Below, piece after piece: positions 17,339-26,074 of a stretch of DNA of 64,000 nt; position 1 is the stretch's first letter; each line of letters starts with the position of its first letter. Source of the DNA: Robertmurraya kyonggiensis (GTDB taxonomy: Bacteria; Bacillota; Bacilli; Bacillales; Cytobacillaceae); the NCBI RefSeq assembly GCF_005116465.1, contig NZ_SWBM01000002.1, forward strand, positions 62,001 through 126,000, given 5' to 3'. The notes beneath the pieces are model-generated. The model saw nothing but the letters and a program-made list of their open reading frames with translations. It had not been told where the DNA came from and made no database searches. The translations under genes and the position numbers were made by a program.

Positions 17339-17342
17339 TTCT

Positions 17343-18350
17343 TTAGCCTTGAGCAAGCTTATCCCTATTTAGTGCAACAGGAGGTTTCTCCATCCACTCA
17401 TTTTTTATCATAAAGGTTTTTATATTTTCTTCATATTGATACACATCTGCAATTATCTTTGCATATGTAGTTTTTAAATCTTTTCGGATACTTACTGCTG
17501 CACTATATCCATAACTGGCGATACCATCACGATTAAGTTGGTCTAATAGATAAGATATTAATTTATCTGAAAAAGGAGATGTTTTACCATCCAAAACATT
17601 CGTATCCCAAGTCATTGAAATAGGCAAATCATTTTGAACTAAAATATCACCTAATTTGTCTATAATATTTAAAGATAATTCTTTTCCATGTTGCAATAAA
17701 CTCATTAATTGCTGATTAGATGTAGATTGTATAAATCCAATTAATAAGTTTTTACCAATATAATTCATAAAAACATTTTTGTGTAGCTCATTTGCTTCTC
17801 TAGCCGTTAATTCTCTATTATCATTAAAGAAATTACCCAAAAATCCTTTATCTGCAATCGGGTTTGTTTCATGAGTGGAGGTAATTGAAGGAGGTCTTAC
17901 AAATACTCCCTTTTCCAATAGAATAGTTGTTGTCCGTTCAAATAAACTTGAAACGTTTTTTAATTGTTCGTGGAAAAAATTGCGGATATCCTCCCTTACT
18001 GAATCGGATAGTGCCATACTCGTTAAGGACATTCCAATTTTTGACATATTATTTAAATAAAATAGAATAAAAACATCCGTATACATCTTAGGGGCATTTG
18101 GGTTTAAATCGTCTTTAATGTTAAAGCCTTTGGGGATTGGATAGTTTTCACTTCGTAGAACAGATTCAAAAAATTGTACAGCAGATTTAGAAATAGAACC
18201 CGCCTCACTACAAAGAGATTTAACTTCTTCTAGTTCTGTTGTTAAGGTCAGATACTCCAAAACAACATTTGACATACTATAATTCATTAACTGTTCCCAA
18301 CAGTGTGCTAACTCACCAGCAGTTAACTTTGCAGCATTTTTATTATCCAT
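17343..18350 (-). CDS. DUF3231 family protein
   Basis: 335 aa made of two related ferritin-like halves, typical of DUF3231: LTAGELAHCWEQLMNYSMSN at the start of the first half and LTAREANELHKNVFMNYIGK at the start of the second. The family is confined largely to Bacillaceae and is often annotated as spore-associated; no enzymatic role is established. The gene stands alone with its own terminator. Start ATG with AAAAAGGAATTG upstream. Confidence 0.8.
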   Translation of the reverse strand: MDNKNAAKLTAGELAHCWEQLMNYSMSNVVLEYLTLTTELEEVKSLCSEAGSISKSAVQFFESVLRSENYPIPKGFNIKDDLNPNAPKMYTDVFILFYLNNMSKIGMSLTSMALSDSVREDIRNFFHEQLKNVSSLFERTTTILLEKGVFVRPPSITSTHETNPIADKGFLGNFFNDNRELTAREANELHKNVFMNYIGKNLLIGFIQSTSNQQLMSLLQHGKELSLNIIDKLGDILVQNDLPISMTWDTNVLDGKTSPFSDKLISYLLDQLNRDGIASYGYSAAVSIRKDLKTTYAKIIADVYQYEENIKTFMIKNEWMEKPPVALNRDKLAQG

Positions 18351-18923
18351 ATAATCAATTCCTTTTTAAGATTAATTTATATTCTATAACAAGTATCTGG
18401 TATTTTATTATCAAATATGTAATATTGCATGGAAAATTAATAATTTATTGGTTTGACAAGGGAGATTTCATAACTAAGGGGGCTTTTCAAATATTAAGCA
18501 ATGGGGGAATTTAAAAAAGTTTGTGAAAGATTGTACTTAAACTAATGGGAGCGTTTGTTGAAGAAGCCCCTGTGTTTTAAATGGATCTCTTAATGAACAG
18601 TACAACGATACTATTCAATAGACTAATGTTATCTTCAACAATCGACGCGTTTGTGGAAAATCAAAAGCCTAATCCCTCGCAAAAAATATAGAGGGAATAG
18701 GCATTTTTTTCTTTCGAAATCCTTAACGTTGTAAATACGACTTTCCTGATGTTACCCATTGGTAACTGCATTGGTGATAAGTAGTAAATCTTCGAGAAAA
18801 AACAAGGATATTTAACATTATGTGGTAAAATTTACTTAAAGATTATGAAAACACTGTTATTCAACTAACGCCTTATTAGTTGAAAAGATATGGTGAAATA
18901 TCTTGAAGAAAGGAGAGCTTTAA
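18351..18923. other. Intergenic region with terminator-like and leader hairpins
   Basis: 570 bp with no gene I can support. It holds a strong plus-strand terminator (18667-18710) with no evident gene before it, and a 9-bp stem TTCAACTAA/TTAGTTGAA (18860-18884) about 40 bp before the next start. A small untranslated RNA ending at the terminator is possible but unproven. Confidence 0.5.
18667..18710 (+). terminator. Orphan intrinsic terminator
   Basis: GCCTAATCCCTC pairs with GAGGGAATAGGC (one mismatch) and is followed by ATTTTTTT. No plus-strand ORF precedes it within 500 bp. Confidence 0.75.
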
Positions 18924-19178
18924 TTGCGTAAATACTTAGGAATAGTATCCATCTTAATCTTAATTGCCACTTATTTAATTTTACAAGCTCTCGTTGGAAA
19001 ACAAATTGGACATTTGTGGGTATTAATAATAGTCACTGGATATTTAGCTTCAGCAATTGCTTCTTGGTACAGTAAGAGCGGATTTTGGAGGAAGGCATCA
19101 GCGACTATTTTAATTGTACTTCCTTTGGGATATCTGGTCATTATCGCTTTATTTATATTTGGAATGTCTGACTTTTAG
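18924..19178 (+). CDS. Small membrane protein, 84 aa
   Basis: Three hydrophobic spans (about residues 4-24, 29-48 and 57-80). TTG start with AAAGGAGAG 8-9 nt upstream. A stem-loop lies about 40 bp ahead of the start. A terminator at 19233-19266 closes the unit. No family recognised. Confidence 0.55.
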   Translation: MRKYLGIVSILILIATYLILQALVGKQIGHLWVLIIVTGYLASAIASWYSKSGFWRKASATILIVLPLGYLVIIALFIFGMSDF

Positions 19179-19232
19179 ATATTTTCTTCTTGAACAAAGG
19201 GGAGGCTTAATGGAATAAGAGCACCCACATTT

Positions 19233-19266
19233 AAAACAAAAAGCTTGGGAAAAGCTTTTTTGTTTT
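19233..19266 (+). terminator. Terminator after the small membrane gene
   Basis: AAAACAAAAAGCTT pairs with AAGCTTTTTTGTTTT. Confidence 0.75.
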
Positions 19267-19324
19267 AATTTAATTGTTAATTTACTTGCTATTTATGTGG
19301 AGAAATCACTTTTTAGTTAAAATT

Positions 19325-19528
19325 TTATGTTTTCTCCACGTTATCTGAACTACTTAATGAACTATCCATCTGTTTTTTTGCGTATTGTGTATTTTGTTTT
19401 ATAACGGCGTAACCTTCTTCATGAATTAGTTGCAAAAATAAATCGATAATTTCTTGCGCTTGAATTAAATCTATCCCTTTTTTATTGGATATTTCTTTAG
19501 CTAATCTATCGCGAGTATTTCTTATCAT
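19325..19528 (-). CDS. Hypothetical protein, 67 aa
   Basis: Small helical protein MIRNTRDRLAKEISNKKGID to a Ser-rich tail. A good ribosome-binding site (AGGGGGTTACGTA before ATG) supports it as a real gene. No family recognised. Confidence 0.45.
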   Translation of the reverse strand: MIRNTRDRLAKEISNKKGIDLIQAQEIIDLFLQLIHEEGYAVIKQNTQYAKKQMDSSLSSSDNVEKT

Positions 19529-20147
19529 TACGTAACCCCCTATTGTTTTAGATAAAAGGCTGGAAGCTCAACATTTCACTCCGATTTTTGTAAGTAATTA
19601 TTATTTTACTCCATTACTAATAATATGGAACACCTTGGCTGATTGACCTCTTACCTCCTAACATTGCTTTGTATGAAAAAAAGAATGGCTAACAAGAAAA
19701 CTTGTCCTTGTGAATGTGGCAAAAGGTTAGGGTACTGCAATTTTCACATTAGATTAAACAAATTAAGGATGGTGGCACCAAGATCATTCTATAAAAAACA
19801 TTTATTAGAACTTATTTAGTAACCCTATTTTAACTGAGAAATATGAGAACCGTCCCCATGTATCTTGACTTTGTATCTCTAATTATTAGAAAGCGCAGAC
19901 ATGCAGCACAGACTGGAAATATATATCTGAAATGTAGTGAGATTTTAAATGATTATTAGAATGTCTCTTTATTAATTCTATCAAGCACAGACATAAAACT
20001 TGTATATAGATAATTATAGACCTGAATGTAAGGGGTATTGAAACTTGTTGGATTATATAAAGGCGTTAGAAGTTAATTATTCAGGTTGATTAATGAAGGT
20101 TTTTTTAGGGGTTATTTGTAAAAACTAATAAAAAGGAGTTGTTTGGT
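19529..20147. other. Intergenic region upstream of the Gabija genes
   Basis: About 620 bp. It contains only the small Cys-rich ORF listed next. The rest is AT-rich and looks like decayed sequence; no strong hairpin or promoter could be chosen with confidence. Confidence 0.5.
19673..19819 (+). CDS. Possible 48-aa Cys-rich ORF
   Basis: Reads MKKRMANKKTCPCECGKRLG then YCNFHIRLNKLRM. The Cys/His cluster (CPCECG, then C and H) could bind zinc. No ribosome-binding site is visible, so it may be a fragment of a lost gene rather than a functional one. Confidence 0.25.
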   Translation: MKKRMANKKTCPCECGKRLGYCNFHIRLNKLRMVAPRSFYKKHLLELI

Positions 20148-22181
20148 ATGAAAATAACGAAATTGATTATTAATAATTTTCGATCCTTTGGTCCGACTAA
20201 TACTGAGTTAGAATTAGAAAAATTGTCAGTTCTAGTTGGAGCAAATAGCAGTGGTAAAACTTCTGCAATCCAAGCTCTACTTAAACTTTTTAGTCCGTAT
20301 CAAAGAGATAGACTAATAGAAAGGTCAGATTTCCATATACCTGCTAATGAAAATCCATTAGATTATGACGAGTCTTCACTTTCTATAGAGGCTGTAATTG
20401 ATTTTAAAGAACTGGAAAATGATGCTGAGAAGGTAAATACTACTATCCCCCCGCATTTTAATCATATGGTTGCAGGTGAAGTTGATGGAAGTCCTTATGT
20501 ACGTATAAGGCTAAAAGCTGAGTTATCAGAAGGTAATACTTTAGAAGGAAATATTGAGCAAGCATTATATTATGTCCTATCTCCATTAGGAACGAAAGCA
20601 GAGGATGAAGATTTACAGCCAGTTAAAGCTAGTGAGCGATCCCAAATTCAAATGATATATATACCTGCAACAAGAGACCCGGCCGTACAATTAAAAAATG
20701 CATCAGGATCTATCTTAGGGAGGATTTTAAAAGGAATTAACTGGCCTAAAGAAATTAATAGTGACATACAAGAAAAAATGAAGCAAGTTGATGGAATTTT
20801 TGATGAAGTAAATGGTGTTAAACGGTTAAGAGAAATACTTAATAGTCAATGGAGAAAATACCATAATGATTTTCGCTATCGTTCAACTATGGTGGCTTTC
20901 AACCATGCAGATTTAGACTCAATTCTAAAAAAGGTAGAGGTTTATTTTGAACCAACTGAAACAGGAAGCAAATATAAGGTGGATCAATTAGGTGATGGGC
21001 TACGCTCAATTTTTTACTTAACTATAGTAAATTCTTTTTTAGAAATTGAGAATGAGGCATTACAAGATGAAGCTGAGGAAGATAAAAAAGTGTATAAACT
21101 TCAACCACCAGTGTTGACGTTACTAGCCGTAGAAGAGCCAGAAAATCATATTTCTCCGCACTTGCTTGGTCGAATAATGAAAGCCTTAACTGACGTTTCT
21201 GAAAATGATAATGCACAAGTTTTAGTTGCTACCCACTCACCTTCGATGATTAAAAGAGTTGACCCAAAGTCAATTCTCCATTTTAGAATCGATCAAAAAG
21301 CAATAAGAACTATCGTAAATTCAATAATACTTCCTGAGAAAGATAAAGAAGATGAATATAAATATATAAAAGCTGCAATTATGGCATATCCAGAACTGTA
21401 TTTTTCACAATTAGTTGTTTTAGGAGAAGGTGAAAGTGAAGAGATTATACTTCCAAAGATAATTAACCTTTTAGATACTGATTTAGATCAAAGCAATATT
21501 TCTATCGTTCCATTGGGTGGAAGACACGTAAATCATTTATGGAAATTACTACATCAGTTGAATATCCCTTATTTAACTTTATTGGATTTAGATTTAGAAC
21601 GAAATGGAGGTGGATGGGGTCGAATTAAATATGCATTACAGCAATTGATCGAAATAGGTTTTGATAAGCGTGAGTTACTATCTGTACAAAACGGAGTATT
21701 AAGTGATGATCAATTTTCTCAGATGCATACATGGTCTATAGAGAAGGTAGATGAGAGGGAAAATCTATATTCTTGGGTTGAATTTTTAGAGAGTTATGGG
21801 GTTTACTTTTCAGCTCCACTAGATATTGATTTCCTAATGATTGAAAGTTTTTTAGAGGCATATAAAAAACTAGTTCCTATACATGGAGGCCCAAAGGGTG
21901 TAGATAAAGCGAAAGGTTCTATTGAATATTCTGATCGCTTGGAAAAGGGAGTCAGAGCAACCTTAAAAACCGAGGGAGGTTCTGGATTCACTTATTCAGA
22001 AGAACAGAAAGAATTAATGATTTGGTATGATTACTTTTTCTTAGGTAGAGGTAAACCAAGTACTCATATTATGGCATTAGAAAATATAGATTCCAACCTA
22101 TTAAGTGAGCAATTGCCAATTCCACTACAAAAGTTAATGAAGGGAATTAAATCAATTATTGATGGTGATTTTTCTGAATAA
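20148..22181 (+). CDS. gajA: Gabija-type OLD-family ATPase/TOPRIM nuclease (GajA-like)
   Basis: 677 aa. The N-terminal ABC/SMC-like ATPase has Walker A GANSSGKTS (31-39), a signature-like LGDGLRSI, and Walker B/D-loop AVEEPENHISPHLLGRI. The C-terminal TOPRIM nuclease shows VLGEGESEEIILP and the acidic LLDLDLERNGGGWGRIK. OLD nucleases of this type cut DNA and in Gabija work with a UvrD-like helicase against phages. ATG 20148 is chosen, 10 nt after AAGGAG; the upstream TTG is too close. The next gene overlaps by 23 bp. It is longer than the founding Bacillus cereus GajA as I recall it (about 580 aa), so subfamily assignment is inferred. Confidence 0.85.
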   Translation: MKITKLIINNFRSFGPTNTELELEKLSVLVGANSSGKTSAIQALLKLFSPYQRDRLIERSDFHIPANENPLDYDESSLSIEAVIDFKELENDAEKVNTTIPPHFNHMVAGEVDGSPYVRIRLKAELSEGNTLEGNIEQALYYVLSPLGTKAEDEDLQPVKASERSQIQMIYIPATRDPAVQLKNASGSILGRILKGINWPKEINSDIQEKMKQVDGIFDEVNGVKRLREILNSQWRKYHNDFRYRSTMVAFNHADLDSILKKVEVYFEPTETGSKYKVDQLGDGLRSIFYLTIVNSFLEIENEALQDEAEEDKKVYKLQPPVLTLLAVEEPENHISPHLLGRIMKALTDVSENDNAQVLVATHSPSMIKRVDPKSILHFRIDQKAIRTIVNSIILPEKDKEDEYKYIKAAIMAYPELYFSQLVVLGEGESEEIILPKIINLLDTDLDQSNISIVPLGGRHVNHLWKLLHQLNIPYLTLLDLDLERNGGGWGRIKYALQQLIEIGFDKRELLSVQNGVLSDDQFSQMHTWSIEKVDERENLYSWVEFLESYGVYFSAPLDIDFLMIESFLEAYKKLVPIHGGPKGVDKAKGSIEYSDRLEKGVRATLKTEGGSGFTYSEEQKELMIWYDYFFLGRGKPSTHIMALENIDSNLLSEQLPIPLQKLMKGIKSIIDGDFSE

Positions 22182-24045
22182 CTATGTAAAAAAAGAATCT
22201 TGGATTCCAAAAGACGATGTAGTTTTAGAAAGCGCTGCGCAAGATGTAGTAAAGTACGAGAAAAACGCTTATGTGTTAGCTGGTCCCGGAGCAGGAAAAA
22301 CCGAATTGTTGGCACAGAAAGCTTGTTATTTGTTAGAAACAAACACGAGCACTTATCCTGCCAGAATACTTGCTATAAGTTTTAAGAAAGATGCAGCTAA
22401 GAATTTAAAAGAACGAGTTGAAAAACGATCAGGAAAAGAATTTGCAAATAGGTTTGTGTCCTTAACATATGACTCATTTGCAAAACAACTGATGGATAGA
22501 TTTCGTTTAGCTATACCTGAATTTTATAGACCAACTCCGGAGTATGAAATAGTTAATTTTAATAGAAGAGATGTAACCAAACTTAGAGAAGAAGCAGAAG
22601 AACCTAGTGAGGGCAATGGGTGGAATTACTACTTTGATTATGAACTTTTTGCTAAGACTTACGCCAATGATAGACTACCATTACAAACGGACAAAATAAA
22701 TTCAATAGAATCATGGTATAAGTTTCAACTTTGGAAAAACTATATTAATGATAAAGAAAATTCAATGTTAACCTTCCCCATGATTTCAAGAATTGTTGAA
22801 TACTTATTTAGGTCAAACCCCAAGATTTTAAGAGCAATCAGAGCTACATATAGTCATGTATTTTTAGATGAATTTCAGGACACAACATTAATCCAGTACG
22901 ACTTAGTTAGAACAATTTTTATGGATTCAACTGTTTCAGTGACCGCTGTGGGTGACCTTAAACAAAAGATTATGGGTTGGGCAGGTGCGATGGAGGGCGT
23001 ATTTAATCAATTTAAGGAAGACTTTAAGGCTAAAGAATTTGAGATGGTTTTAAATCATAGGTCTGCTCCTAATTTAGTCCGAATTCAAACATCAATAATA
23101 AATGACATGATGGGTGGTTCAACAGTAATATCACCATCTGACAAATGGAAGAATGAGAAAGAGGGAATATGCGAAATATGGAACTTTGCCTATGCTTCTG
23201 AAGAAGCAAAAAAATTGGCAATAGAAATTAAAACGTGGATTGATCAAGAAAAACTTGAACGGAGAGATATAGGTATTTTAGTTAGACAACGGGCAGATAT
23301 GTATTGTGACATGCTTATAGATGAATTAAGTAATTTAGGAATACACTCAAGGATAGAGGATCAATGGCAAGACTTACTATCGGAAAATTTTATGAAATAT
23401 ATAATCGATGTATTTTTTTTAGCCACAACAGATCGTGATCCTAATGCTTGGTCTAGTTTAATATCGAATGTATTAAGTTTACGTGGCGATAATGAAACAG
23501 AATCTTATCAAGTAGAAAAAGAAATTAATAGTTTTATAGTTGAATTTAAAGAGACTCTAAAAGATGAGGCAATAAAAGTGACCGAAAAAGTAGTAGAGCA
23601 ATGGTTATACAAAATTTTAACTTTGATAGGTTTAGATTTAATTAAAAGTAGTTATCCAGAGTATAGGAAAGGGAAATATCTGGAAATAAAAGTAAGGCAA
23701 ACAGCGGAGTTCCTTTTTTATTCATATGAAAAGCATAAGGTTTGGAATAAAGCAATAGAAGATTTTTTGGGGATTTATTCAATCCCAATTATGTCAATTC
23801 ATAAAAGTAAAGGTCTTGAGTTTGAGTCTGTGATTTTATTGGGACTAGAAGATAGAGCTTTTTGGAATTTTGAGGATTCTCCAGATGATGAAAAATTTAC
23901 ATTTTTTGTTGCAATGTCTAGAGCAAAAACTCGAATGATTTTTACCTTTTGTAAAAACCGCTTCTATGGACAAGAAAGATCTAAGATAAATGTCATTTAT
24001 CAAATGTTGGAAAATGCAGACGTTAAACAATTCGATTGGACATAA
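22159..24045 (+). CDS. gajB: UvrD/Rep-like helicase of the Gabija pair (GajB-like)
   Basis: 628 aa superfamily-1 helicase. Motif I GPGAGKTELLAQKA, motif II DEFQDTT, motif III GDLKQKIMGWAGA, motif V IHKSKGLEFESVILLG and motif VI FFVAMSRAKTRM are all present. In Gabija the helicase partners the TOPRIM nuclease, sensing or unwinding DNA to trigger cutting. The start (TTG 22159 or ATG 22162) lies inside the gajA-like gene in another frame, so translation is probably coupled. A clear terminator follows. A two-gene defence operon is a strong call; target range is unknown. Confidence 0.85.
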   Translation: MMVIFLNNYVKKESWIPKDDVVLESAAQDVVKYEKNAYVLAGPGAGKTELLAQKACYLLETNTSTYPARILAISFKKDAAKNLKERVEKRSGKEFANRFVSLTYDSFAKQLMDRFRLAIPEFYRPTPEYEIVNFNRRDVTKLREEAEEPSEGNGWNYYFDYELFAKTYANDRLPLQTDKINSIESWYKFQLWKNYINDKENSMLTFPMISRIVEYLFRSNPKILRAIRATYSHVFLDEFQDTTLIQYDLVRTIFMDSTVSVTAVGDLKQKIMGWAGAMEGVFNQFKEDFKAKEFEMVLNHRSAPNLVRIQTSIINDMMGGSTVISPSDKWKNEKEGICEIWNFAYASEEAKKLAIEIKTWIDQEKLERRDIGILVRQRADMYCDMLIDELSNLGIHSRIEDQWQDLLSENFMKYIIDVFFLATTDRDPNAWSSLISNVLSLRGDNETESYQVEKEINSFIVEFKETLKDEAIKVTEKVVEQWLYKILTLIGLDLIKSSYPEYRKGKYLEIKVRQTAEFLFYSYEKHKVWNKAIEDFLGIYSIPIMSIHKSKGLEFESVILLGLEDRAFWNFEDSPDDEKFTFFVAMSRAKTRMIFTFCKNRFYGQERSKINVIYQMLENADVKQFDWT

Positions 24046-24090
24046 ATAATGTTGATTTTAAAATCAGAAATATCACTAATAAGAAAAAGG

Positions 24091-24125
24091 GCATTGGTAA
24101 AATCGTTTACCAATGCTTTATTTTT
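24091..24125 (+). terminator. Terminator of the Gabija operon
   Basis: GCATTGGTAAA / TTTACCAATGC with a 4-nt loop and TTTATTTTT tail. Confidence 0.9.
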
Positions 24126-24144
24126 GCCTCTTAAATAACTACGG

Positions 24145-24173
24145 TGAACCTTATCATAAGTAAGTGATGTTTT
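24145..24173. repeat. Direct repeat copy 1 flanking cutC
   Basis: TGAACCTTATCATAAGTAAG and the bases after it (to TGATGTTTT) recur at 25242-25270 with two differences in 29, about 1.1 kb apart, on either side of cutC. Confidence 0.7.
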
Positions 24174-24280
24174 ACCCAAACGTCTCCCCTTAAGGTTTGG
24201 GAGATTAGGTAAAGTGCCCGATCTAATAAATAGTTGGAATAACTTCCCTTAATTAAAAAATAGAATAAAAAATACCTTAA

Positions 24281-24420
24281 ATAGACGGAGAAATTCCATC
24301 TATCGACTCGAAAAACGAGTAAATGAGTGATTTTTCATTGCGTAATCGGAAAAATTCCCCTTAGTTACTTCCGAAACGGCACCATTCTGTATATAACCGA
24401 AAAATCTCCGATTATTTAAC
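24281..24420. repeat. Intergenic GGAGAAATTCC-type repeat block A
   Basis: Related short palindromes GGAGAAATTCC (24287), GGAAAAATTCC (24348) and GAAAAATCTCC (24399) are spaced 61 and 51 bp. The same motif with the same 51/61 spacing occurs at 56898-57071. It lies in a 519-bp gene-free stretch (24046-24564) before cutC. Confidence 0.6.
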
Positions 24421-24564
24421 TATCTTTATTTACCTTAATTAAGTACCAGAATTCTTTTTGTTATCAAAAAATCCAAGAATACTTGGTTTTAAAATATTTA
24501 TGTGAACCATACCAATAGTAAATGTTGATTTCTTCAAATGAACTCAATAAAGGTGGATGTAAGT

Positions 24565-25197
24565 ATGCTTAAAGAAGCTTGTGTAGAGAATTTTACGAAT
24601 GTCCCTGAGGTAATTGCTAATGGGGCTAGAAGGATTGAACTTTGTGACAACCTTGCTGTAGGAGGCACAACCGTAAGTCCCGGTGTAGCAGTAGTGACGA
24701 TTAACTACTGTCACAGTAAAAACGTTAAGGTTATGAGCATGATCAGGCCAAGAGGCGGCAATTTTATTTACAGTAAAGAAGAAATAGAAATGATGAAGCA
24801 GGACCTTGTCCATTTGAAGGAATTAGGAACAGATGGAGTGGTGTTTGGGTGTTTAAATGACTCTGGCTGGATTGATGAAGAGGCTATGATCGCCTTACTA
24901 GATTTAGCCAAAGGACTAGAGGTAACCTTTCACATGGCATTTGACCAAATAAGCCCTGAAAATCAGTTTAAAGCTATTGATTGGCTGGAGAAACACGGGG
25001 TAAGTCGAATCTTAACTCATGGTGGTCAACCAGATACCAAGATCGAGGATAACCTTGGCAGGTTGAAGGAATATATAGACTATGCAGATGACAGAATCGT
25101 TATCCTCCCTGGCGGCGGAATTAATACTAAAAATCTTCCATTAATCACTTCCGAGTTAAATGTTGAAGAAGCACATGGGACAAAAATAGTTGGGTAA
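24565..25197 (+). CDS. cutC: Copper homeostasis protein CutC family
   Basis: 210 aa TIM-barrel protein. Family hallmarks are MLKEACVENF, GARRIELCDNLAVGGTTVSPG, MIRPRGGNFIYS, DGVVFGCL, TFHMAFD, RILTHGGQ and LPGGGINTKNL, ending at EAHGTKIVG. The CutC name comes from copper-related phenotypes in E. coli, but the biochemical role is unsettled. ATG 24565 is chosen over 24538 because AAGGTGGATG precedes it. The C-terminus ends soon after the EAHG motif, slightly shorter than many homologues. The gene is framed by 29-bp direct repeats. Confidence 0.85.
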   Translation: MLKEACVENFTNVPEVIANGARRIELCDNLAVGGTTVSPGVAVVTINYCHSKNVKVMSMIRPRGGNFIYSKEEIEMMKQDLVHLKELGTDGVVFGCLNDSGWIDEEAMIALLDLAKGLEVTFHMAFDQISPENQFKAIDWLEKHGVSRILTHGGQPDTKIEDNLGRLKEYIDYADDRIVILPGGGINTKNLPLITSELNVEEAHGTKIVG

Positions 25198-25241
25198 CCT
25201 TTCGTATACTTAGTAAACAAACTCCCTTAGGTACTTAGCGA

Positions 25242-25270
25242 TGAACCTTATCATAAGTAAATGAGGTTTT
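25242..25270. repeat. Direct repeat copy 2 flanking cutC
   Basis: Second copy of the repeat at 24145-24173 (27 of 29 bases identical), 45 bp after the cutC stop and just before its terminator. Confidence 0.7.
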
Positions 25271-25286
25271 TGTTTATAATAAAAAT

Positions 25287-25340
25287 AAGCCAAAAATATG
25301 CAAGATATGATTAAAAGCTTGCTTATTTTTGGCTTTTATT
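25287..25340 (+). terminator. Terminator after cutC
   Basis: AAGCCAAAAATA..GCAAG pairs with CTTGC..TATTTTTGGCTT and is followed by TTATT; long stem with a few mismatches. Confidence 0.7.
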
Positions 25341-25385
25341 ATGGTTGTCATACCCTTATAAACCTTCTTCAAGAACTACTGGGTT

Positions 25386-25649
25386 TCATTGGACTATTAG
25401 GAACGCAGCAAGGTCAGTCCGTCTCAAGAGCGCTCTAGCACGGTGGCGAGGCATGCGGTGGACAACCTCGTGGTCAAGCGGATCGTGGTAGTCTTTGCCC
25501 GGCAGTGTGTACCACTCCTCGGCGCCAACATACGTGATGGCACCGTTGTCATCGCAGGTGGTGCTCAATTCGAGCTTCCTGCTGATCACGTCGACCACAT
25601 TGGTCATTACACCGTGGGTTGCGATGAAAATTGACGTCTTCTTTTCCAT
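25386..25649 (-). CDS. GC-rich hypothetical protein of actinobacterial appearance, 87 aa
   Basis: Begins MEKKTSIFIATHGVMTNVVD; ATG 25649 has AAGGAG 8 nt upstream. Base composition and codon use (CTC, GTG, CGG) are clearly more GC-rich than neighbours. The tail (HRMPRHRARALLRRTDLAAF) is Arg-rich and may be frameshifted: beyond about residue 65 the sequence no longer looks like a natural fold. Family unknown. It lies directly behind the HNH/DUF1524 fragment on the same strand, as if both came together from a high-GC donor. Confidence 0.4.
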   Translation of the reverse strand: MEKKTSIFIATHGVMTNVVDVISRKLELSTTCDDNGAITYVGAEEWYTLPGKDYHDPLDHEVVHRMPRHRARALLRRTDLAAFLIVQ

Positions 25650-25727
25650 ACGAGTGACTCCTTTTTGTGGTTGGATGTTACGCTGCAAGTGCTATAAACG
25701 GTCGGGTTGCTAGTACTTGTAGAAGCA

Positions 25728-25955
25728 CTAATGGACTGAGTAGGAGTCGGTCTTTAGCATGCTCTGCAGCGCGGCATTCTCAGACGACTGAAGGTGCTGA
25801 CCCCAGAGGTACTTGGTGTTGATCCACATTTTTGCGTACGCGCAGCGGGCACCGGAACGCGGTGGCTGTCACGTCGACTGATCCTGGTCACCCTTACTCC
25901 GGTTGGAGCTGGCAGTCGCTGCGATGAAAGCAAGCACCTGGAGCGGAAATCCACG
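25728..25955 (-). pseudogene. Fragment of a DUF1524/HNH-type nuclease with a nonsense codon
   Basis: The minus-strand frame ending at 25728 reads AATASSNRSKGDQDQST, then TGA, then QPPRSGARCAYAKMWINTKY and LWGQHLQSSENAALQSMLKT. This matches the end of DUF1524 (GmrSD C-terminal-like) nucleases, where NRSKGD is followed by a Trp at the position of the TGA, so a single TGG-to-TGA change is likely. The HNH part proper is missing upstream. The codon use is GC-rich, and the family is common in actinobacterial secreted nucleases. Assignment is by motif memory, not by search. Confidence 0.5.
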
Positions 25956-26074
25956 CTTTTTTACTGCGATTACTTGTTTTGTTAATAGATTAGCGGGGCT
26001 TTATTCTATAATTTCAAAGGATAGGAAACCACTAACATTTCAAATTTCCTCTATGCAGATTGACTCGTATCAAT

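Larger units (their letters stand above)
16833..17342. other. Intergenic region with two hairpins
   Basis: About 510 bp without a believable gene. It contains a perfect 16-bp stem at 16993-17026 and the terminator of the DUF3231 gene at 17311-17332, both annotated separately. Confidence 0.6.

Noticed and set aside
25754-25954. 66-aa minus-strand ORF in the GC-rich island
   Set aside because: Arg/Ser/Pro-rich shadow of the DUF1524 fragment, which reads sensibly in the neighbouring frame.
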